From positions 1 to 13,570 of the forward strand of contig JAPULF010000363.1 in the NCBI GenBank assembly GCA_027295245.1: a stretch of 13,570 nucleotides of DNA, given 5' to 3'. Below are positions 9,020-13,570 of the stretch, piece by piece. This stretch comes from Planctomycetota bacterium. GTDB lineage: Bacteria > Planctomycetota > Phycisphaerae > UBA1845 > UTPLA1. The notes below the pieces were generated by a model that saw nothing but the letters and a program-made list of their open reading frames with translations, searched no databases and had not been told where the DNA came from. Made by a program: the position numbers and the translations under genes. How positions within the stretch are numbered: the first letter of the stretch is position 1; each line of letters starts with the position of its first letter.

Positions 9020-9043
9020 CGCGCAGACGGCCGGATCTGCGCG
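9020..9043. repeat. Perfect 8-bp inverted repeat in the moxR leader
   Basis: CGCGCAGA at 9020-9027 and TCTGCGCG at 9036-9043 are exact reverse complements around an 8-base GC-rich spacer. The repeat lies about 40 nt upstream of the moxR GTG. It could be a hairpin in the moxR 5' leader or a dimeric regulator-binding site between the divergent units. No T-tract follows on either strand, so it does not look like an intrinsic terminator. Confidence 0.6.
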
Positions 9044-9254
9044 TACATACACCACCCCTGCGTGCATATATCGTCGATCTGGCCCACCCAGGTTGACGTT
9101 CGGTCTATGGCGTTTGCAGTTGAACACGCCCATATCAGTTGCCCAGGAGCACCTCCGCGGCGTTGAGAGCCGAGTTTCACGCGGGTGATGCAGCGGATTC
9201 ACCTTCCCCGGCGCCTCCGCGCGAGGTGGCCCATAATGCGATACCCTATGCCTC

Positions 9255-10277
9255 ATGATCAAGAGGTTGAAGACGGCGATGGTCGGCGTGGGACAGTGGG
9301 GCAGCAATGTCCTGCGAAACCTCGCGGCCGCCGAACGGTGTGAAGTGAAGTACCTGTGCGACAGCGACGTTCAGGCCCTGTCCCGACAGGCGGGCCGGTA
9401 TCCAAACGTCAAAACGGTCCCGGAATTCGGTGATCTCCTGGCCGACGAAGACCTTCACGCCATCGTGATCGCCACGGAAGCGCCCACGCACTACAACCTC
9501 GCGGCCCAGGCCCTCGCCGCGGGCAAGCACGTGTTCATCGAAAAGCCGATGACGCTCAAGGCCCGTGACGCCGCGGCCCTGGCTTCACAGGCCGAATCAT
9601 CGCATCTCAAATTGATGGCCGGCCATCTGCTCGTATTCCATCCCGCGTTCGAGGCGGTAAATCGAATGATCACGGCCGGCGAAATCGGCAATGTCTATTA
9701 CATCTACACGCACAGGCTCAATCTCGGAATCGTGCGGAGAGAAGAAAACGCCTGGTGGTCATTGGCCCCCCACGACGTCGCGGTCATCTGTCGAATCTTC
9801 GAGGCCGATCCGATCGCGGTCTCCGCGGTCGGCCAGTGCTATCTCCAAAAAGACATTGAGGATGTCGTATTTGCCACGCTCAAATTCGGCGACGGGCGCA
9901 TGGGACACATTCACGTATCCTGGCTCGACCCGCACAAGATTCGAAAGATGACGATCGTGGGCAGCCGCAAGATGATTACCTGGGACGACATGTCGCCCGG
10001 CGAAAAGCTTCGCGTCTACGACAAGGGCGTCGTCGCCCAGAACGTGACGTCTTATGCCGACGCCATCACGCTTCGCATCGGCGATATCGTCATCCCCAAG
10101 ACCGCCAGCTACGAGCCCCTGCAACGGGAAATCCAGCACTTCGTCGATTGCTGCCTGGACGACCTGCCCGTTCTGACCGACGGCGCGGAAGGCCTGCGAG
10201 TCGTCCGGGTGCTCGAGGCGGGGCAGAAATCACTCGAGAATCAAGGGCTTCCGGTCGATCCCAGACAACTCGATTGA
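9255..10277 (+). CDS. Gfo/Idh/MocA-family NAD(P)-dependent oxidoreductase, probable UDP-GlcNAcA 3-dehydrogenase
   Basis: A 340-residue protein, typical length. The Rossmann motif GVGQWG is at 11-16, the family EKP signature with its catalytic-type lysine at 96-98, and WWSLAPHDV at 167-175 carries the conserved histidine of the active site. Family members oxidise or reduce sugar hydroxyls or ketones with NAD(P). In this cassette the expected job is oxidation of the 3-OH of UDP-GlcNAc uronic acid, the WbpB step, giving the 3-keto substrate for the aminotransferase. The sequence does not carry the GAAGY-type start I associate with WbpB itself, so function rests on neighbours. It is the first gene of the plus-strand cassette. 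No clear ribosome-binding site precedes the ATG, which may mean a short or leaderless transcript. The stop lies 21 nt before the acetyltransferase ATG. Confidence 0.88.
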   Translation: MIKRLKTAMVGVGQWGSNVLRNLAAAERCEVKYLCDSDVQALSRQAGRYPNVKTVPEFGDLLADEDLHAIVIATEAPTHYNLAAQALAAGKHVFIEKPMTLKARDAAALASQAESSHLKLMAGHLLVFHPAFEAVNRMITAGEIGNVYYIYTHRLNLGIVRREENAWWSLAPHDVAVICRIFEADPIAVSAVGQCYLQKDIEDVVFATLKFGDGRMGHIHVSWLDPHKIRKMTIVGSRKMITWDDMSPGEKLRVYDKGVVAQNVTSYADAITLRIGDIVIPKTASYEPLQREIQHFVDCCLDDLPVLTDGAEGLRVVRVLEAGQKSLENQGLPVDPRQLD

Positions 10278-10298
10278 TCGATAGTGAAGACGGTGACA

Positions 10299-10892
10299 AT
10301 GTCCGGCCAATCGTACTACGCCCACGAGAGCAGCATCATCGACCCACCCGTGACGATCGGCGAGGGCACGAAAATCTGGCATTTCTGCCACGTATCGGCC
10401 CATGCGGTCATCGGTCGCAATTGCTCCGTCGGACAAAACTGTTTCATCGCCGGCACGGTAAAGATCGGCGAGGGCTGCAAGATTCAGAACAACGTGTCGA
10501 TTTATGACGGCGTCGAACTGGAGGACTACGTCTTCTGCGGGCCCAGCATGGTCTTCACGAACGTAATCAATCCGCGATGCGAGGTGCCGCGCCGCGACGA
10601 ATTCCAGAAGACGCTTGTCAGACGCGGCGCAACGATCGGCGCAAATGCAACGGTGTTGTGCGGCACGACCCTGGGCGAATACTGTTTCATCGGCGCCGGG
10701 GCCGTCGTGAGGCGCGATGTCCCGGCCTACGCCCTCGTCACGGGCGTTCTCGGACGCATCACCGGCTGGATGAGCCGTGCCGGTCATCGCCTGGAATTCG
10801 ACGCGGCCGGCCGGGCCGTTTGCCCCGAATCCGGGAAAGCGTATCGCAAGTCAGGCGCCGAAGACGTTTGCCTGGACGATTCTTCGGATTGA
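10299..10892 (+). CDS. wbpD: WbpD-like UDP-2-acetamido-3-amino-glucuronate N-acetyltransferase
   Basis: A 197-residue left-handed parallel beta-helix enzyme of the hexapeptide-repeat superfamily. Imperfect hexapeptides run from about residue 16 to 152, with the family-specific blocks KIWHFCHV (25-32), KIQNNVSIYDGVELED (61-76), VFCGPSMVFTNVINPR (78-93), RRGATIGANATVLCG (108-122) and GAGAVVRRDVPAYALVTGV. The tail GWMSRAGHRLEFD followed by CPESGKAY is also characteristic. The enzyme transfers acetyl from acetyl-CoA to the 3-amino group of UDP-GlcNAc(3NH2)A in the cytoplasm, the step after WbpE. The ATG at 10299 is preferred, with GGTGA just upstream; a GTG at 10284 would add five residues. It is almost certainly cotranscribed with the upstream oxidoreductase. 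Confidence 0.92.
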   Translation: MSGQSYYAHESSIIDPPVTIGEGTKIWHFCHVSAHAVIGRNCSVGQNCFIAGTVKIGEGCKIQNNVSIYDGVELEDYVFCGPSMVFTNVINPRCEVPRRDEFQKTLVRRGATIGANATVLCGTTLGEYCFIGAGAVVRRDVPAYALVTGVLGRITGWMSRAGHRLEFDAAGRAVCPESGKAYRKSGAEDVCLDDSSD

Positions 10893-10950
10893 TCCACCAG
10901 AAACGATTTCGATTGCCCGATCGATCGCCGTTACTTTTCGCCGTCGCGGT

Positions 10951-10978
10951 TTGACACTACACTCCGCCGACGTCGAAT
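10951..10978 (+). promoter_or_regulatory. Possible sigma-70 promoter before the aminotransferase gene
   Basis: A perfect TTGACA (10951-10956) is followed after 16 nt by TCGAAT (10973-10978), which matches TATAAT at four of six positions. It sits in the only sizeable gap of the cassette (139 nt between the acetyltransferase stop and the aminotransferase ATG), leaving about 45 nt of leader. Sequence-only evidence; planctomycete promoters may differ from this consensus. Confidence 0.35.
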
Positions 10979-11021
10979 CGTTCGGGGCGATGTGCATCGA
11001 CTTGCGTGACGATTCGAAATC

Positions 11022-11025
11022 GGAG
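11022..11025 (+). promoter_or_regulatory. Ribosome-binding site deciding the aminotransferase start
   Basis: GGAG lies 6 nt before the ATG at 11032-11034. The reading frame is open much further upstream, to 10777 and across the end of the acetyltransferase gene, so this site is what fixes the start at the conserved VPLLDLKYQY N-terminus. Confidence 0.65.
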
Positions 11026-11031
11026 TCGGTT

Positions 11032-12141
11032 ATGAAAGTCCCATTGCTGGATTTGAAGTACCAATATGCCACGATGCGTGACGAGATCAGGTCCGTTCTG
11101 GACGAAATATGCGACGACCAAGCGTTCATCCTCGGCCCGCACGTCAAGGCCCTCGAGGACGATATCGCCGCTTATTGCGGCACCGGGCACGCGATCGGCG
11201 CCTCCAGCGGTACGGACGCATTGATCCTCGCACTCATGGCCCTCGAAATAGGACACGGCCACGAGGTCGTTACCACGCCGTTCACATTCTTCGGAACCGC
11301 GGGCAGCATTGCTCGGGTCGGCGCGAAACCGGTCTTCGTGGATATTGATCCGGTCACCTTCAACATCGATCCGAATGGCATCGAAGCGGTCTTGACGTCG
11401 AACACCAAGGCCGTCATGCCGGTCGATCTCTTCGGACAACTCGCTGAGATGGATGCGATCCAGGAGATCGCCCGCCACCGGAAACTCCGGGTGATCCAGG
11501 ACAGCGCCCAGTCCCTCGGGGCCAAGCATCACGGCAAGACGAGCGGCCGCTTCGCCGACCTCACGACCTTCAGCTTTTACCCCACCAAGAATATGGGCGC
11601 GTTCGGAGACGCCGGGATGGTCGTGACCGACGATGCGGCACTGGCCGAACGGTGTCGCATTCTCCGCGTTCACGGGGCGAAGCCGAAATACTTCCACCAC
11701 TTCATCGGCGGGAACTTCCGACTCGACGCCCTCCAGGCGGCCGTGCTTCGGGTCAAACTGCGACACCTCGACAAGTGGAGCGACGGTCGTCGCCGGAACG
11801 CCGCCCAATACGACGCCCTGCTGGCCGGCCTTTCCGATGTCATCACGCCGTCCGTCGCGGAGTACAACGAGTCGTGTTTCAACCAGTACACGATTCGAAT
11901 CACCGGCGGCCGCCGCGACGCCGTGCGAAAAAACCTGCAGGAAATGGGCATCGGTACTGAAGTCTACTATCCACTTCCGCTGCACCTTCAAAAGTGTTTC
12001 GCATATCTCGGACACAAGGAGGGCGACTTTCCCGAGAGTGAACGGGCGGCCAAGGAAGTCCTCAGCATACCGATCTACCCCGAGCTGACGGACGCACAGA
12101 TCGACGCCGTTTGCGCGGCGATCAAGAAATCGCTCGAGTAG
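11032..12141 (+). CDS. wbpE: WbpE-like PLP-dependent aminotransferase (DegT/DnrJ/EryC1/StrS family)
   Basis: A 369-residue protein of normal family length. The N-terminus VPLLDLKYQY is typical. SSGTDAL at 58-64 contributes to the cofactor-phosphate pocket, D157 in QDSAQSLGA is the residue that pairs with the PLP ring nitrogen, and SFYPTKNMGAFGDAG places the Schiff-base lysine at K186. GNFRLDALQAA and YYPLPLHLQ are further family blocks. In the WbpB-E-D-I route the enzyme moves an amino group, usually from glutamate, to C3 of the 3-keto UDP-sugar made by the oxidoreductase. The gene is separated by 139 nt from the acetyltransferase gene, a gap holding a possible promoter of its own, and ends in TAG 34 nt before the epimerase gene. 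DegT enzymes vary in substrate; the pathway call relies on the adjacent WbpD- and WbpI-like genes. Confidence 0.9.
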   Translation: MKVPLLDLKYQYATMRDEIRSVLDEICDDQAFILGPHVKALEDDIAAYCGTGHAIGASSGTDALILALMALEIGHGHEVVTTPFTFFGTAGSIARVGAKPVFVDIDPVTFNIDPNGIEAVLTSNTKAVMPVDLFGQLAEMDAIQEIARHRKLRVIQDSAQSLGAKHHGKTSGRFADLTTFSFYPTKNMGAFGDAGMVVTDDAALAERCRILRVHGAKPKYFHHFIGGNFRLDALQAAVLRVKLRHLDKWSDGRRRNAAQYDALLAGLSDVITPSVAEYNESCFNQYTIRITGGRRDAVRKNLQEMGIGTEVYYPLPLHLQKCFAYLGHKEGDFPESERAAKEVLSIPIYPELTDAQIDAVCAAIKKSLE

Positions 12142-12175
12142 GCTAAACCAATGCGACTCCTCCGGACCGGGCGTC

Positions 12176-13309
12176 ATGGCTGAAGCGCTGAGAATCGTGA
12201 CGATCGTGGGGGCGCGGCCCCAGTTCATAAAGGCCGCGGCCGTCAGCCGCGCTATCAGCGCGCACAATCGCGACCCGAAGAATCTGCCGACCCTCGATGA
12301 AATCATCATCCATACCGGCCAGCACTACGACGAGAACATGTCGCGCATATTCTTCGACGAGTTGCAGATTCCCGAACCGGCCCGCAATCTCGGCGTCGGG
12401 TCCGACTCGCACGGCCGGCAAACCGCGGCCATGCTCGAGGCGATCGAGTGCATTCTGCTGGAGGAAAAGCCGGACTGGGTCCTGATTTACGGCGATACGA
12501 ACAGCACGCTCGCCGGGGCAATCGCGGCCTCGAAGTTGCACATCCCCGTGGCACACGTAGAAGCCGGCCTCCGGAGTTTCAACCGCCGAATGCCCGAGGA
12601 AATCAACCGCATTCTGGCCGACAGAGTAAGCAGCCTGTTGCTATGCCCGACGCGGACGGCCTCGAAAAATCTGGCCGACGAGGGAATCACGGATGGCGTT
12701 CGCGAAACGGGCGACGTGATGTACGACTCCGTCCTGTTTAACACGGCCTTGGCCGAGCGCCGCAGCCGAATCCTGTCGGAATTGTCGTTGGCCCCGAAGT
12801 CATTTGCCCTCGCGACCGTTCATCGAGCGGAAAACACCGATGACCCGGATCGCATGAACGGGATCCTGAATGCCTTTGCGAGAATCGACCTGCCAATTGT
12901 TCTGCCGTTGCACCCGAGGACCCGTCAATTGATCGGCCGACGCATCGACGAACTCTCCGAGACCATTCGTGTGATCGAGCCGGTGGGGTATCTCGACATG
13001 CTGGTCCTCGAAAAAAATGCCCGCGTCATCCTCACCGACTCCGGTGGAATTCAAAAGGAGGCCTATTTCTTCAACGTGCCCTGCGTCACCATGCGTGACG
13101 AAACCGAGTGGGTTGAATTGATCGAAATCGGAGCGAACAGGCTGGCCGGAAGTTGTCCAGATCGCATACTCGCCGCATATCAATGGGCCGTCGACCCGAG
13201 TCCGGGGGCGGTCGACCGGAGTCCGGTCGATGCTTCACATGTGCTCTATGGAGATGGGCACGCGGGCAAAAGAATCGTTGCCGCCATGATCGAGTTCGAA
13301 GCGGGCTAG
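12176..13309 (+). CDS. wbpI: Non-hydrolysing UDP-HexNAc 2-epimerase, WbpI/WecB family
   Basis: A 377-residue GT-B-fold epimerase. Landmarks are VGARPQFIKAA (11-21), TGQHYDENMS (47-56), YGDTNSTLAG (105-114), HVEAGLRSFNRRMPEEINR (127-145), VHRAENTD (215-222), PLHPRTR (244-250), LTDSGGIQKEA (286-296) and RDETEWVE (307-314); all conserved acidic and histidine positions I can judge are present. The family inverts C2 of UDP-GlcNAc-type sugars through UDP elimination. Here the neighbours point to UDP-GlcNAc(3NAc)A becoming UDP-ManNAc(3NAc)A (WbpI) rather than plain UDP-GlcNAc to UDP-ManNAc (WecB), though sequence alone does not separate these. The gene lies 34 nt behind wbpE with no obvious ribosome-binding site. 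A short in-frame duplication occurs near the C-terminus (13190-13226), just before [10 protein letters not shown]. Confidence 0.92.
   Translation: MAEALRIVTIVGARPQFIKAAAVSRAISAHNRDPKNLPTLDEIIIHTGQHYDENMSRIFFDELQIPEPARNLGVGSDSHGRQTAAMLEAIECILLEEKPDWVLIYGDTNSTLAGAIAASKLHIPVAHVEAGLRSFNRRMPEEINRILADRVSSLLLCPTRTASKNLADEGITDGVRETGDVMYDSVLFNTALAERRSRILSELSLAPKSFALATVHRAENTDDPDRMNGILNAFARIDLPIVLPLHPRTRQLIGRRIDELSETIRVIEPVGYLDMLVLEKNARVILTDSGGIQKEAYFFNVPCVTMRDETEWVELIEIGANRLAGSCPDRILAAYQWAVDPSPGAVDRSPVDASHVLYGDGHAGKRIVAAMIEFEAG
13190..13226 (+). repeat. 21-bp-period tandem duplication within wbpI
   Basis: Sixteen bases at 13190-13205 recur at 13211-13226 with one mismatch, offset by 21 nt, so seven codons are repeated in frame (VDPSPGA then VDRSPVD). 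The insertion falls in a variable loop before the conserved YGDGHAG block and should not disturb the fold. Confidence 0.6.
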
Positions 13310-13426
13310 CAGGCCGATGTCGAAGCTGCCGTTGGCCAGGGGGTCGGCCGCGGCAGACGACACCGCCAGCGCGACGTTAGAAACAACGCCTGAACACATG
13401 TAGCGGTTACGGATTTCACGCGTCAT
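13235..13426 (-). CDS. Doubtful short ORF with signal-peptide-like N-terminus
   Basis: From an ATG at 13426 this frame encodes 63 residues. The first part has a basic start (MTREIRNRY), a hydrophobic stretch ([16 protein letters not shown]) and an AxA-type cleavage site before [11 protein letters not shown], like the start of an exported protein. The remaining 25 or so residues lie antisense to the end of wbpI and look like shadow sequence. Its start overlaps the end of the lspA fragment by 11 nt. Either a truncated exported-protein gene or chance; I favour caution. Confidence 0.2.
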   Translation of the reverse strand: MTREIRNRYMCSGVVSNVALAVSSAAADPLANGSFDIGLLARFELDHGGNDSFARVPISIEHM

Positions 13427-13570
13427 GATCACCACTCTGCTCCCGCGCCCCTTCCGCGGCACGTATCCCACTGATTCCCGCGTCTGCGATGTTGAAGGTG
13501 GGCCAGTGGTAGCTCTTCACGTACCAATCCACGAAGTCCACCACGTAGGTCAGGCGGATGCGGTCGATGA
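13416..13570 (-). pseudogene. lspA: Signal peptidase II (LspA) C-terminal fragment, aberrant end
   Basis: Reading from the right edge, 50 codons give [18 protein letters not shown] then [14 protein letters not shown], the last two catalytic blocks of lipoprotein signal peptidase. The aspartates in VVDF and NIAD are both present and 18 residues apart, the same spacing as in the E. coli protein as I recall it. LspA is an inner-membrane aspartyl protease that removes signal peptides from lipoproteins. Normally a hydrophobic final helix (of the type ICVGxxLLxL) follows; here the frame turns into [18 protein letters not shown] and stops at 13418-13416. The next frame over reads VGY just there, so a small deletion in this gene is possible. 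The upstream part lies beyond the window. The gene converges on wbpI. Homology is strong, but whether it is functional is doubtful. Confidence 0.6.

Larger units (their letters stand above)
8979..9254. other. Divergent intergenic region between moxR operon and sugar cassette
   Basis: These 276 bases must hold the promoters of both the leftward operon and the rightward cassette. For the plus strand, TTGACG at 9093-9098 resembles a -35 box, but nothing at 16-18 nt spacing is a good -10 (best TGCAGT, 3 of 6). CATAAT at 9232-9237 resembles a -10 box, sits 18 nt before the oxidoreductase ATG and lacks a -35 partner; if used, the leader would be very short. No convincing sigma-70 pair was found for the minus strand. 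A clear inverted repeat lies at 9020-9043. No ORF or RNA gene is apparent. Confidence 0.5.

Noticed and set aside
9093..9120. Sigma-70 promoter for the oxidoreductase gene from TTGACG
   Set aside because: No -10 box better than 3 of 6 at 16-18 nt spacing, and the start codon is 135 nt away; noted only in the intergenic entry.
10777..11031. N-terminal extension of 85 codons on the aminotransferase
   Set aside because: It overlaps the end of the acetyltransferase gene in another frame, has no family similarity, and a strong ribosome-binding site precedes the ATG at 11032.
10957..12309. Minus-strand open frame of 450 codons
   Set aside because: It is antisense to the aminotransferase and the start of the epimerase gene, both clear enzymes with intact motifs.

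Overview
The window looks like chromosomal DNA of a GC-rich bacterium, most likely a planctomycete or a relative. This is inferred from the gene set (a MoxR / DUF58 / two VWA-membrane-protein / DUF4175-like operon of the kind common in Planctomycetota), the mixed ATG/GTG/TTG starts and the long open antisense frames typical of GC-rich coding DNA. No rRNA, tRNA, transposase, integrase or CRISPR array was seen.

Left two thirds (1-8978, minus strand): one tightly spaced five-gene operon read leftwards from about 8978. In transcription order it encodes a MoxR-type AAA+ ATPase, a DUF58 protein, a BatA-type VWA membrane protein, a second VWA membrane protein and a large DUF4175-like membrane/coiled-coil protein that runs off the left edge. 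Three of the five products carry an intact DxSxS metal-site motif. The most striking oddity is an in-frame TAG codon inside moxR (8403-8405), just after the conserved DRFMF motif. It splits the ATPase core from the lid domain in an otherwise undamaged gene.

Middle (8979-9254): a 276-base divergent intergenic region with a perfect 8-bp inverted repeat in the moxR leader and no convincing promoter.

Right third (9255-13309, plus strand): a four-gene nucleotide-sugar cassette. It encodes a Gfo/Idh/MocA oxidoreductase, a WbpD-like left-handed beta-helix N-acetyltransferase, a WbpE-like DegT/DnrJ aminotransferase and a WbpI/WecB-like non-hydrolysing 2-epimerase. Together these match the oxidation, transamination, acetylation and epimerisation steps that convert UDP-GlcNAcA to UDP-2,3-diacetamido-2,3-dideoxy-mannuronic acid, a cell-surface polysaccharide precursor. 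The UDP-GlcNAc 6-dehydrogenase (WbpA) needed for the first step is not in the window.

Right edge (13310-13570): a convergent minus-strand stretch. It holds the catalytic C-terminal part of a signal peptidase II (LspA), with both catalytic aspartates, which loses family similarity immediately after the second one. A short ORF with a signal-peptide-like start overlaps its end. This looks like a broken gene, a frameshift or a junction.
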